NCBI GenBank assembly: GCA_963210315.1
Contig: OY723260.1
Span: forward strand, 1,674,001-1,738,000
DNA from: Rhynchopus euleeides
Taxonomy: Eukaryota > Euglenozoa > Diplonemea > Diplonemida > Diplonemidae
Direction: 5' to 3'
DNA length: 64,000 nt
Below are positions 50,807 to 62,401 of the stretch, piece by piece. The notes below the pieces were generated by a model. It searched no databases. It was not told where the DNA came from and worked only from the letters and a program-made list of their open reading frames with translations. The position numbers and the translations under genes are program-made. Within the stretch, counting starts at the first letter, position 1, and each line of letters starts with the position of its first letter.

Positions 50807-51895
50807 AATTTTTTTGCCCCCCCCCCCTAATTTTCACGAGAATTTTTTCCGGGGCTGGGCACGAGTTCCAGCTGACCTTCGGTACCAAAACCCAAAAAAA
50901 AATTTGTCGTGGGCCCTACCTTGTCATCAGGACACCTTCCACACCCAGCAGGGCACTTTTTTCATCATTTTTTCGACAGATATTGGCCTGAAATGGCCCG
51001 CAGGGGCCAACCCTGGAAGAAGGTGTCTTTTCCTGGTTTTCACCAGTTTTGCCCATCTTCTGCTCATTTTATGGGCCCGAAACCGGTTCCGGTGGGTCCA
51101 CAGGACTCCTGTGGACTGATTTCTCCTCCTCGGGGTCAAGAATGCATCTCGGAAGGCGAGAAAACTGCAAAAACTCACCTGTTTCACCCCTCCTGCAGCG
51201 AAGGCCCCAGTATTGCAAGTATTAGAACAGGGGGGAGGAAGAAAGGGAAGAAGGACCCACCCCGACCGGATCAGTTCTGTGGGTCCCTGGATAATCCCAC
51301 AGGCTCCGCAAAGCGCCCTATCACTTCACAGCTACAACAGCTCTGATGAATTTCCTTTTGTTTGTTGCGTTGACGCTTCTACACACAAAAACCCTGAACT
51401 GATCACACCCTGAGCCTGATGAAGGGTGGGGTTAGTGTATAGAGTACGTTTGGTTGCAGCTGTGGTGGGGCGCTTTCCGCTCACACGAGTGTGCTTAAAA
51501 ACTCCCTTCACCCCCTCGCTCCATTCAAATTCGCCCTCACCTTCTGCACACAATGTCCGTTGTGTGGCCCTCCGTCACAAGGCTCAACATCCACCTCGAG
51601 GGGCAAGAGCGGGTCTTCTTCGATAACGCTGCACATGAGGCTGTTTTGCATTTCCCCCCCGGCAAAACTGGTGAAAACCAGGAAAATGCACTGTGTGGCC
51701 CTACGGGCCACTTTTGGCCAAAATCTGTCGAAAAATGGTGAAAAACAGGTCCTACTGGGTGTGGAAGGTGTCCTGATGGCCAGGTCGTGCCCAGGAGGTG
51801 ATTTTTTTGGGTTTTGGTACCGAAGGTCAGCTGGAACTCATGCCCAGCCCTGGAAAAAAATCTCGTGAAAATTAGGGGGGGGGGGGGCAAAAAAA
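50807..51895. mobile_element. TIR element with about 200-bp inverted arms
   Basis: Left arm (about 50807-51010) and right arm (about 51695-51895) are inverted and alike: CCTAATTTTCACGAGA, CAGCTGACCTTCGGTACCAA, GACACCTTCCACACCCAG and a CGACAGAT-type motif recur. Arms are diverged by indels, so the copy is old. No recognisable ORF between them. Confidence 0.65.
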
Positions 51896-51965
51896 ATCCA
51901 CCCATATGTAAAATCCGGAGCTTACATATGTAAATCCGGAGGTTGCATATGTACCCCCGAGGCAA

Positions 51966-53692
51966 AAATGAGCGAACGGGCAGCATGCCGTTCCTCTTTT
52001 TTGCCTCGTGAGAGGTTCCCCCCCCACCAGGCAAGGTGAAAAATGAAGAAACGGGCAGCATGCCGTTCTACATTTTCCCTTGCAAGGCAGGGAGGGCGCC
52101 CCCCATGCCAGACAGCAGCCACCCCTGGAGGGGCAACAACTGACGGGCATGGGGGAACGAGGTGGGTCTGGACCCGACACCGCCACCACACGCGCAGTGC
52201 ACCTTTCGGATACACTGTCGTGAGTGGGGTGTGGGCAGTTCCCCTATCCTGTGAGCTCCTTTCGGACGAAGAGGTGCAGCGGTTATCTGCAACCTTCGTC
52301 CTGGACTTGCCTCGGGGGGAACGCCACGGTTTACCGCGGGTCCGGACGAGGGCACTCAGGCAGGATCTTCACGCCACCCCGCACCGAGGTCCCTTCTCAC
52401 GCGGCGTGTCTCCCAGGTTCATGGCGGCGTCATCAGGTCAGGCTTTGTAGTCTCTACACCATCAGTAATAAGGGAAATCCTAAAACCATACATGAAATCC
52501 ACCTTTTGGGCCGCTGGTGTACGAGGCTTGTTCCTCCAATTGAATCATGTTTGCTGTGTCAGGCAATATCAATACAGCCGCTGAAAGAAGTCAAGGTGTT
52601 GTGGATCTGCTGCTCACAGGAAGGATTCAGGGTGGATCACAAGACTGACCACCCTCTTTCCTTTGTCAAGTACCCTGTAAAACATCAGAACACCAAGTAT
52701 CTTTCAACACTACATGTTCAAGAGTGGAATCAGTGGAATCGGAAGGGGTCACCTACCACACGGACACAGTTCCCGCGACTAATAAATGCCGAGAGTTCCG
52801 GTGTCCGACCACCTGGTATTACTTGGCTCCATCCACCCAGTCATTACGAGGGGGCGTCCCTTGAAGCCAGTTCCGCAGAACTCAGACCCCCCTTAAAACC
52901 AATGTCCTGTGTAGACAACTACTTAGCCTGCCTGATGACGACACCAATTCGCTGGGAGAGACGCCGCGGTCCAGGACCCCAATGGGGATGACGTGGCATT
53001 GTTTGACCGAATCGGTTGTGTAAGTGTGTAGCCCCCTCCGCCCTCTGTCCCTCCCCCCAGGGTGGTGTGTGGAGGCGAGAAGCGCAAACAGCAGCAATGC
53101 AGGCAGAGCAAAAAGTGGATCCCTGCAGGTAGACCCTCGGGGTACATCCCTATCATCGGGTCACCTGAAATTTCCCAATTTGAAAATCTGCAACAATCAA
53201 GGCAACACGCGATGGGACGGGGCACATGACCTTGCACAGGGGTGGGGGGGGCAGAAGGCAGGGGGTGGGGTTGCGGTTGGGGTAGGTATAGCGTTTGAAT
53301 ACTTGAGTTTTGTCTGAATTTCGCACAACAGACGACCCGAACCTCATTTGGCCGATTTTCTCCCCACAACCCCGATTTGGAGGCAACCCTCATTTGCTTG
53401 ATTTTTGGGGTCGCATGAGGGAACTCGGGGCGGAAACTCGAGATTTTCTCACGACTGTCTTCGAAAATGGACAGTTCCAGACCACCAGGACCCGATTTTC
53501 GTCCCAGAAAATTTTGGGTCAATATTTTGGGCGAGATTTGGCCAAGGCCAAAAATCAGCCATTTTCGGGACCGGTTTTAACGCGTTTTAGGGCCCAAAAT
53601 AGGCTCAAAACTCAAAAATTCCTTCGAAATCGGCCTCAAACGTCCAAAATAGACCCACCCCGGAAAAAAAATTCGAAAAGGGTCCCCCTATA
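51966..53692 (+). repeat. Uncharacterised 1.7-2 kb repeat, copy B
   Basis: Same family as 37800-39620 (-) and 57836-59801 (+). Starts with two GAACGGGCAGCATGCCGTTC-like motifs about 80 bp apart and ends in the GGGACCC block. A 255-codon frame (52224-52991) and an overlapping one (52043-52450) are the longest; the first breaks by a one-base C-run difference in copy C. No domain recognised, so coding status is unknown. Confidence 0.72.
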
Positions 53693-53705
53693 AATCGCCG
53701 GATTT

Positions 53706-53832
53706 TACATATGTAAATCGGAATTTACATATGTAAATCTGGATTTACATATGTAAATCCTGGCTTGCATATGTAAATTTGGGATTTACATATGTAAATC
53801 TGGAAGTTGCATATGTAAATCCCAGGTTTACA
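53706..53832. repeat. TTTACATATGTAAAT palindrome array
   Basis: About eight TTACATATGTAA or TTGCATATGTAA units spaced 15-20 bp; related units at 51905-51955 and about 54220-54240. A TA-target MITE is inserted in one unit. Confidence 0.75.
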
Positions 53833-53834
53833 TA

Positions 53835-54164
53835 CCGTATACGTAAATATTTTGGAACGTAAATATTATGGAACGTAAATATTATGGAACGCTGGTGGGT
53901 TGGCGTTCCAGATTTTTTTCGTTCCATAATATTTACAGGGCTTTCTGCGACTCGGGGACTTGGACCAGGTGATCGGACGGCGTACAGAGTCCCTGACGAG
54001 ACCTACTCGTGCACTTTTCGCGCGATTCCTGACGCAAGCCGTCCTCACCACCGAGTGGCCCAACTGGCCCTGTAAATATTTTGGAACGTAAATATTATGG
54101 AACGGACCGGCCAAAAATGGGCCCGTTCCATAATATTTACGTTCCATAATATTTACGTATACGG
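53835..54164 (-). mobile_element. TA-target MITE, single unit, inverted copy of 5244-5888
   Basis: Ends CCGTATACG...CGTATACGG. The flanks read TTTACATA on the left and TATGTAAAT on the right, so removing one TA restores TTTACATATGTAAAT, a unit of the surrounding array. This fixes both the TSD (TA) and the element limits. Confidence 0.82.
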
Positions 54165-54169
54165 TATGT

Positions 54170-54617
54170 AAATCCCGACTGTCTTATGTCAGCCCGGGAT
54201 TTTCATATGCAAAATGATATGCATTTTACATATGTAAACCGCTGTTTAAGACCACCGTGTATACTGTTCCATCACCCCCCGCCCCCTCTACCTATACCTG
54301 ACCCCCCCCCCCCCCCCCTCCCCAATCCGCAGCCCCCCTTGTGCAGCAGCTACATCGAGTAGAAAATCGAGATGAGGACGATACGTGCATAATGCGCACC
54401 CCACCCCGGTGCCAGAACTGCTCGCCCCCCCCCCTCCCCAATACCCCTAACCCACACACTCCCCTTGCGGCTGTTTGCTCAGATCCCCCCGCCTTGGCTG
54501 TGGGCGGTTATGTTGTAATGATGCTGTGTTGTTTTGTTCTCTGTTCACCCGATTGTGCAAAATAATACGCATTACCGTCCCTCCTGGCATACAGAGGTCT
54601 CAGCTTCGTGTGGCACA
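54170..54617. promoter_or_regulatory. Upstream region of the carrier-like gene
   Basis: Contains CCACCGTG-TA (about 54243-54252), the right end of a CACGGTGG-family element whose left end I cannot find, plus C-runs. The promoter and 5' UTR of the carrier gene should lie here; no motif is distinct. Confidence 0.35.
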
Positions 54618-57073
54618 ATGTCGTCGCCTTCGAACGAGGTGGTTGAGGCGGTGCTGCGCCCGACCGTTGTGTCGACCCCCATCTTCGCAACCAGCGTTGC
54701 GGCGACGGTGGAGAGCTTTTACAGGAGTGCGCTGAATGCGTTCATCAACCGCGCGCTGATGGGGCAGCAGCTGCAGCGGTTGTTCCCTGACATGCACGTC
54801 CAGGCGCCGACGCGTGTGATGTACATCAACGGCATCAAGCAGAGCCGTGCCTACCTGGCAAACAACGTCAACCCCAGCGACTACTCCTTCCCGGACCTGG
54901 TGAGGCTCGGAGTGTGGTGCGGCCCTGGTGTCTTCATGACGCCTGTGAGCAGCGTTCTGGAGGCGGCCAACGCCGGGAGCAAAAACCCCGAGCCGCTCCT
55001 GACGAAGCGCTGGCTGCGTGGTATCTCGGCGCGTTGCGTGCGTGAGATTATTTTCGCGATCGGGGTGAACCAGGTGTGTGTCGGGGAGGGGGCGGACGGG
55101 GATGGTGAGCGCAAGGGTGGGTTGGGTTGGGTTGGGTTGGCACGGATCCGACAAGGATTTGTGAGGGGTCTGCCCACTGACATTGTGGCCACCACACACA
55201 CCTCTGCACACAGCTCTCGGAGGAGATCGAGAACAGCATCCCGCAGGAGTCTGTGTCGAACGGGCTGCTGCGCAACACGCTCGGCAGTCTGGCGGCAGGT
55301 ATGGCTGGGTGGCATTGTTCGGAGTCTCAGCTAGAGGGAGTACAGACTCCCGCTAGCGGGAGTCGATTTTCCAGCTACAATAGGCGAAAGACTCCCTCTC
55401 GCTAGGGCAGCTGGAGTCCACCGTGTGAGAAACAAAATAATCTCAACCGCAAGCCTGCTTGTGGAGGCTGTCTTGGGCCCAAAATTTGCAAGTCATGCAT
55501 CAATCTCTTTGGGCATGCTGCGCGGTGATTCCCTGGGAGCCAATGGGGGGTTTTTTCTGCAATTTTATGCGTTATGCCACACACCCTCTCCCACCTCACA
55601 CCCACACCAGGTGTGCTGGCGGGGTACTTCAGCCACGTCCCGCACAACATGTCGGCGCTCAAGCTGCACTTCCCCCAGAAGTATGCCCTGCCGACACAAC
55701 CAGCCCATCAGGATTCGGTGCCGGACCCCAAGGCTGGCAGCAAATTTTTACTGCACTTTACTGCACTTTATTATACTGCATTTTACTGCATTTTATTGTA
55801 TTTTATTTTCCGGATTTTTGGATAAAGTGCATGGTCCTGAGTGGTGCCTTGGGCTTCGCATACGTACAGCTGGGAGGACCACTATGGACAGGCCAAATGC
55901 TGGAGTCACACCCACTTTACAGAGGTGCAGCCACGTCTGCAAGTTTGCGGACAGCCGCAAACCCGCAGAAGATGGCAAAAAGTACCGCTCCTGCACGGAG
56001 GTTCTCCTGAAGGTCACAGGGACGCACCAAGGCTCCGGCAGAGAATGCAGGCCGGGATGGATGTGCCCTGCCTATGTTGGGTCGGTGGGTTAGCAGGACC
56101 TGATCGGTGCGGCCTCCGCCTGGCTTCAGTCCTGCTTTGAGTGCTTTCAGTCCGCTCTGATGTCCAGCCTCCCCGAACGGGATGGTGAAGAACCCGTACG
56201 CCAGATCAGCTCAGCTGTACAACGTCCGAGGAAGGTGGACTGCCCACCGCACACCGCCGTGCTGGTCCGCCCTGCTGCGCCTGCGGTGCTGGGGTGCGCC
56301 TGCTGCCTGATTGGCCCCGGCGCTCGGAAGCAGCATCAAGCATGCCGAACAGCAGCAGGGCGGGCCTGGCGGGGGTACTGCCTTGGTGGCCTTGTGTTGG
56401 CCAGAGTGGGCGGATTAGGGTCCCCTGGCACGGCAGGTCAGCGTCCTGCCCACCGTCACGCCGAGCCACCCCTACAACACGCTCTCCTGCACTTTATTGC
56501 ACTTTACTGCATTTTATTGCACTTTATTTTATTTTATGTTTTTTATTTTTAAAATGCAGCATTTGTCCAGCCTTGGCCGGACCCCCCCACGCCTCCCAGG
56601 CCACCGCGCCACCCCCTTCTCTCATGCACACTCCCCACCCTTGCCGCCAGCAACACACCCTTCCCATGAGGCCTCGGACACACAGCCACCTGCTGTTAGA
56701 GCCTCTTTTTTGAGTAGACCTTCCTTCCTCTGCATCGCCACCACCGCATCACCCCCTTCAAACTCCTATCCTCCCACCCCCACCCCCACACCCACACCCA
56801 CACCCACCCCTCTCCTGCAGGTCCTACTTTGAGCTCTTCAGCGACTACGCGAAGTCGAGCGAGGCGCGTCTGCCTGCGACGATGGGTGCGTCGACGAAGG
56901 TGACGCTTTCTAAGGTGCTGTGTGTGCTCGCGCCGAAGGCATTGGTTGCGCGCACGACTCAGATCGTCGGGACATTCATCCTGCTCAACGGCATTATCTA
57001 CGTCCTGCGCGACGTCGACCCCACTGAGGTTCTCGGCTGGAACGACGCCAAGGACAAGTCCTCCTCGGCCTAA
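54618..57073 (+). CDS. Mitochondrial-carrier-like (SLC25-type) protein, four exons
   Basis: Exons 54618-55073, 55214-55298, 55611-55680 and 56821-57073. All introns are GT-AG with phases that join into 287 codons ending in TAA. The length fits the about 300-residue carrier family. Exon 1 has G-V-W-C-G-P-G-V-F-M-T-P (Pro109). The exon 2/3 junction gives G-S-L-A-A-G-V-L-A-G-Y-F-S-H-V-P (Pro191) followed by H-N-M-S-A-L-K, in the place of the carrier P-x-D/E-x-x-K/R signature. Exon 4 has L-A-P-K-A-L-V-A-R-T-T-Q then a hydrophobic helix. The signatures lack the acidic residue, so this is a diverged carrier or an MTCH-like outer-membrane member. Predicted to be an integral mitochondrial protein; substrate unknown. 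Confidence 0.68.
55299..55610 (+). other. Intron 2 with CACGGTGG-family remnant
   Basis: GT-AG intron. Positions about 55315-55425 hold GACTCCCGCTAGCGGGAGTC, more GACTCCC half-sites and the end GGAGTCCACCGTG (55425). The left terminus is decayed. Intron length is mostly this insertion. Confidence 0.65.
55681..56820 (+). other. Intron 3 with TGCACTTTACTGCA-type repeats
   Basis: 1140-bp GT-AG intron. Two A/T-rich arrays of TGCACTTTA/TGCATTTTA units (about 55745-55815 and 56488-56550) bracket about 670 bp of unidentified sequence, suggesting an inserted element. It ends in a CACCC-rich pyrimidine tract and CTCCTGCAG. Confidence 0.6.
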
Positions 57074-57628
57074 ACGGTGGAACGGGTAAGCCGGAACCTG
57101 TGATCGAAGCCACCCACCCCGACACTCCCCCCCCCACCCACCAACCCCACCCACCCCACCCCCTCCCTCCCTCCCCTTCGTTCCACAAGGCTGTCTGTCC
57201 CGCATGTGCCCCCCCCTTCATCCACCCCTTTGCCATGCCCGCTGGCCTCCCGAACGCTGTGCGCCTTGTTGGGCCACAGGGCCTATGGGATGTTGCGTGT
57301 GTGTGGCAGTGGTGTATCGCCTCAAGAGCAGGTGGTGTGCTCGGTGCGCTCTGCACTCCTCCCACAAACGGAGCGAAGAATCACGTGGATGTGAGTTTGA
57401 CAAAATGTGGATGCGCGCAATGCAAGAAGTGGCGGGTTGAGATGTGAGGGCTGACGGCGGTGGTAGCGGTGGTCATCTTCGCTCTCCTGCGTCAGAAGAA
57501 GTGCTGTGTCAGCATGCACCCGGGGTGCTGGCTTGGGGCCAGGGGGGGGCGGGGGGCGTGTGTGTGGGCACCCGTTCTCTCTCTGCGATAACAGCACAGG
57601 GGTGGGGGGGGGGGGGGTTTCTACTTTA
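57074..57628. other. Spacer downstream of the carrier gene
   Basis: C-rich tract then short frames without recognisable domains, and a G-run (57605-57617) before the next element. Confidence 0.4.
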
Positions 57629-59940
57629 CACGGTGGACTCCCACCCCCTGGAGCGGGGGTCTGGGGCGGGGGTCTTAGCGGGGGTCTGGGACCCCCGCGG
57701 GCGGGGGTCTGACCCCCGCGAGCGGGGGTCTGGACCCCCGCTATCGGGGGTCTAGACCCCGCTGGCCATACTTTTTGGCTGGAGAAAATATGCGGGATTT
57801 TAGTCCTTTCTGCATATTTCACCCCCTCGAGGAAAAAAGAGTGAACGGGCAGCATGCCGTTCCTCGATTTTCCCTCGTGAGAGGTGACCCCCCCTGCCAC
57901 ACAAGGGGAAAAATGAAGAAACGGGCAGCATGCCGTTCTACATTTTCCCTTGCAAGGCAGGGAGGGCGCCCCCCATGCCAGACAGCAGCCACCCCTGGAG
58001 GGGCAACAACTGACGGGCATGGGGAACGAGGTGGGTCTGGACCCGACACCGCCACCACACGCGCAGTGCACCTTTCGGATACACTGTCGTGAGTGGGGTG
58101 TGGGCAGTTCCCCTATCCTGTGAGCTCCTTTCGGACGAAGAGGTGCAGCGGTTATCTGCAACCTTCGTCCTGGACTTGCCTCGGGGGGAACGCCACGGTT
58201 TACCGCGGGTCCCGACGAGGGCACTCAGGCAGGATCTTCACGCCACCCCGCACCGAGGTCCCTTCTCACGCGGCGTGTCTCCCAGGTTCATGGCGGCGTC
58301 ATCAGGTCAGGCTTTGTAGTCTCTACACCATCAGTAGTAAGGGAAAGCCTAAAACCATACATGAAATCCACCTTTTGGGCCGCTGGTGTACGAGGCTTGT
58401 TCCTCCAATTGAATCATGTTTGCTGTGTCAGGCAATATCAATACAGCCGCTGAAAGAAGTCGAGGTGTTGTGGATCTGCTGCTCACAGGAAGGATTCAGG
58501 GTGGATCACAAGACTGACCACCCTCTTTCCTTTGTCAAGTACCCTGTAAAACATCAGAACACCAAGTATCTTTCAACACTACATGTTCAAGAGTGGAATC
58601 AGTGGAATCGGAAGGGGTCACCTACCACACGGACACAGTTCCCGCGACTAATAAATGCCGAGAGTTCCGGTGTCCGACCACCTGGTATTACTTGGCTCCA
58701 TCCACCCAGTCATTACGAGGGGGCGTCCCTTGAAGCCAGTTCCGCAGAACTCAGACCCCCTTAAAACCAATGTCCTGTGTAGACAACTACTTAGCCTGCC
58801 TGATGACGACACCAATTCGCTGGGAGAGAGGCCGCGGTCCAGGACCCCAATGGGGATGACGTGGCATTGTTTGACCGAATCGGTTGTGTAAGTGTGTAGC
58901 CCCCTCCGCCCTCTGCCCCTCCCCCCAGGGTGGTGTGTGGAGGCGAGAAGCGCAAACAGCGGCAATGCAGGCATAGCAAAAAGTGGATCCCTGCAGGTTG
59001 ACCCTCGGGGTACATCCCTATCATCGGGTCACCTGAAATTGAAAATGGGCACATGACCTTGCACAGGGGTGGGGCAGAAGGCAGGGGGTGGGGTTGCGGT
59101 TGGGGTATAGCGTTTGAATAAAGGGCCCCCCGAACAATTCCACCCCCAAATAATCCCGTCATTCCCAAACAACCCCTTTTTATTTGAGCCATTTTGCGGA
59201 CCGCCGACCCCCCGAATAATTCCAAACCCTTGGTGTGGTCACATGGGGGTGGGATTGTCCGGGTATTCGGGTGTTCCAGGGGGATTTCCTCGAATTTTTC
59301 GGGGTTCACGGACTCCATCCCCAGGCCCGTGGTGGCAGGCAGGTTGCGAGCAAGGCCGGGTATCACTCACTGCAACCCTGAGGAAGAAGGTCTCTTAGGG
59401 GCCCCAGACCCCGTCGGGGGAACTGGGAGTGTCCAAAGGGTGGCAGCAGCTCGGCAAACCATATTGAGGAACGCCAGGCCGCATGCAGATGCAACTGCAT
59501 CTGGCCGATAATATACAATATGATCTTTCGGGGGGCGAAACCTCGCGATTTTCTCACGACTGCCTTCGAAAATGAACAGTTCCAGACCACCAGAACCTGA
59601 TTTTGGACACAGAAAAGTTTGGGTCATTATTTTGGGCGAAATTTCGCCAAGGCCAAAAAACGGCCATTTTCCGGAAATTCCGGGACCCGTTTTACCGCGT
59701 TTTAGGGCCCAAAATAGGCTCAAAACTCAAAAATTCCTTCGAAATCGGGCTCAAACGTCCAAAATAGACCCCCCCCGGAAAAAAATCGAAAAGGGTCCCC
59801 CCAGCGGGGGGGGTCTGGACCCCCGCTAGCGGGGGTCAGACCCCCGCCCGCGGGGGTCCAGACCCCCGCGAGCGGGGGTATGACCCCCGCTATTCCGATA
59901 TCCCAAAAAGGTGCACCCTGACGTGTGGGAGTCCACCGTG
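57629..59940. mobile_element. DNA element, CACGGTGG family, with GACCCCCGCTAGCGGGGGTC arrays
   Basis: The ends CACGGTGGACTCCCAC and its inverse are flanked by TA (57627-57628 and 59941-59942). Arrays of GCGGGGGTC/GACCCCCGC units lie at 57655-57770 and 59800-59895. Between them is the whole of repeat copy C. Confidence 0.78.
57836..59801 (+). repeat. Uncharacterised 1.7-2 kb repeat, copy C
   Basis: As copy B but with an extra segment (about 59115-59540) and a one-base loss in a C-run that shortens the longest frame. It forms the core of a CACGGTGG-family element, whereas copies A and B do not. Confidence 0.72.
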
Positions 59941-60107
59941 TAGGTTAGCAGACTTAGCATATCGCATTGCCCGCCTCACCGCACCCCGTCCCCCCCACCC
60001 CCGGATTTAGGGTGGATTCCCACCCCCCACCTCCCTGTTTTGTGTCGTGATTTTTCTCTTTCTGGCCTTTCTGTATTACCACACACATTCACGCGGGTGT
60101 TTTTTTA

Positions 60108-60509
60108 ATGGATATCGGCACGTTTCTTGTTGTAGAATTACTCAGCCAGCTGCTGCGTGAGGGGCTGTTTGGAGTTGGGGCCGCCAAAATGCAATGGATT
60201 GACGTCTGTTCTGCCTCCTCCTTCGGGTGTATAATGCGGGCCTGCCACCTCCAAACCCCCCACAGCAGGCTCTCCGGCACCAGTTTACCGCGGCTGCGGC
60301 AGCATAATTCTGGATTGTTCCGCACCCAAACTACAAAACAACAACGGGTTGCGATGTTCTTCTCCTCCGCCCCCCACCACACCACCCAAGATAGCCAACG
60401 CGTCCCATCAGCAGCGGACCTGCTGGCGCTGCGTGTGTCCCATTTGCTATCGGCTTCCGCCACGGCGGCTGTGGGCCTTTTTCGTTCTAAAAAAATGATG
60501 CCAACATAG
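60108..60509 (+). pseudogene. Hypothetical ORF interrupted by a transposon
   Basis: ATG at 60108, 133 codons; the last codons and stop come from the TSD and end of the 60505-62187 element. With the element and one TGCCAA removed, the frame continues at 62194 into K-K-N-K-S-G-C-R-H-P and beyond. No domain recognised, so it could be non-coding. The continuity is seen; the gene status is inference. Confidence 0.35.
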
Positions 60510-62187
60510 TGTCATAACGGCCGTCATGGAGGGAGTGGATTTTCTGAGAATTCACTACCTCAGTTCCCGCTACCGAAATATAAAAACGGCCGTTTTCATG
60601 TTTTGTTGGCGAAAAAACGGCCGTTTTTTTCCCCCTCCTATTTTCCTTTGGAGATTCGCCTCCTGCTTACCGTACCGAGCTGAGGAAACACACTTGACAA
60701 CTCCCTGTTGCCTGCACATGTCATTGGGCACTGCGATTCTCTGTCGACTGTACAAAGAAAAATGGCTTCCGCCCTGCCTGTCGCTCGACAAGCAGCAGAC
60801 ACCCGAGAGCAGAGAGGAGTGTAGCAGCCCGGTTCGCCCCCGGGTTGTCCCAGAAATCCAGCACACCCTCGGAACGTGGTGGCCTAGTCGTAGATCACCC
60901 AGGCCCTGCTCGTGACCTCCCCGAAACAGAGGGGAGGTGGCACCGGAGTTCTGGCACCCCTACGACTCATGCGGCCGTACGCGCTCGGGCACAGACGGCG
61001 GACCGCAAACCAGAAGGACTTCCCTGATTCCGTGCCGTCCCACCTCCTGCGCATGCGGTCGCCAGCCCAGGCCAGCTCCCCTGCCAGGGGCACTGGGGGG
61101 TCGTACTTCCCCACCTCAGACACTTTCTCGATGACATTCTCAATGTCGGTGTACACTGCGTCGACAGGGGCACGCCGTTGGCACACCCAGCTGCGCATCG
61201 CAGTACTTCTGGAGCAGCGATGCGAGGGGTGCCGTCAGGCGGACGGCGGCCTGCAGGTGGGACTCGAGCCCAGCGATTTCGTGGGCATCTCTGCCAACCG
61301 CAGAAGCGACGCACACGTAGCAGGGCCGCTGTCCTGCAGCGGGCCCGGAAGATTGATAAATGCCCGGGGACGTGGTGCAAGGTGCAGACCCACTCAAGCG
61401 GTGCAGGTAGTGTGTGTCGGAGAGAAGCGGGATCGCACGGCCGGTGGTGCCGTCTTGCTCGCCTGCTTCTCCCTCTCAGCTGCGTCAGAGATGTGGCACA
61501 GCACATCCTTCAGCGCCAGTGCGGTCGTGAACCCATCCAGCTGGTGCTGCATATTGCCCGGGATGATCGCCCGTGCCTTCGGGAATAAATCAGCGAAGGC
61601 GGTGTCCTTCTCATCTGGGGTGCTGTCGCCGAGATCAAGGGAAAGCTCTGTCGGAAGAACCCTGATGCCAGTGAGCGACACCTGCCCACCTCTGCCTGCA
61701 CGGTCATCCACGACACACGTGCCTAGATTGGCCGCAACCATGTTCAGCCCCTCCTCGGGACACACTTCTTGACAGCATCATGCACCATGCCAGCCGGTGA
61801 TGTGGTGAACAACGCACCCCGGGCGATCCGAAGTTGCAAGCCTGCCACTGAGGGTATCGCACTCCGACAGCGCCAGCTGTTTCCCTGGCTCTGCACTTTC
61901 AACGCTGCGTTCTTCTTCTTCTTGATATGGCGCGGTCCGTCAAAGTGGTCCACGAAGTCTGAACTCTTCGCATCATACTTGAAGGCGCGCTCACAATGCT
62001 TGCTGCAGGGTATCCCTTGCAGTGGGGAGGCACTCCTGGTGGTGGGATCTCGCCTGCTGACCCACGCCCCATACAAAATTCCCAGGTAAAAAAAACGGCC
62101 GTTTTTTAAAATGCTGAAAATCAGCGGCCGTTTTTGCAAGTCCACGAAATACAAGGGATTTTTTAAAACGGCCGCTATGCAACCATG
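60505..62187 (-). mobile_element. DNA transposon with CGGCCG-rich TIRs and 6-bp TSD, copy 2
   Basis: Inverted copy of 24332-26012 with almost the same length (1683 bp). TGCCAA flanks exactly at 60499-60504 and 62188-62193. The TIRs match those of copy 1. Confidence 0.83.
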
Positions 62188-62262
62188 TGCCAACCAAAAA
62201 AAACAAATCCGGGTGCCGTCACCCTGACACAGTTCTGATGCGGAAGCAAGGCCTCCTCTCAC
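60884..62262 (-). pseudogene. BED-finger-like transposon protein, copy 2
   Basis: Minus-strand blocks in order: the C-S-K-H-C-E-R zinc-finger-like segment (ending about 61744), a continuous 123-codon block 61394-61765 that is split in copy 1, then the block ending at 60884. Stops and shifts still separate the blocks, which could be introns or decay. Coordinates include short flanking frame outside the element on the right. Confidence 0.48.
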
Positions 62263-62401
62263 CCCCCCCCCCCCCCTTCCCCCAACAGCAACAGCTACTA
62301 ATCACAGATAAAAATGTGCGTACAGCGTACAGCGTGCGCATATTGTGCGTCGTTACACTGCCCTCGCTGTCTCCAGGGGGGGGGGGGGTACAACCCTCAA
62401 G
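62194..62401. other. Spacer between two elements
   Basis: Continuation of the interrupted hypothetical frame, a C-run (about 62262-62276) and an acceptor-like CCCCCAACAG (about 62279-62288). Confidence 0.4.

Noticed and set aside
52224..52991. 255-codon frame of repeat copy B as a confident gene
   Set aside because: Broken in copy C by a homopolymer change and fragmented in copy A, with no recognisable domain; kept only as a repeat.
55115..55140. GGTTGGGTTGGG run as a possible telomeric repeat
   Set aside because: Only a few units inside an intron of a gene; not a telomere.
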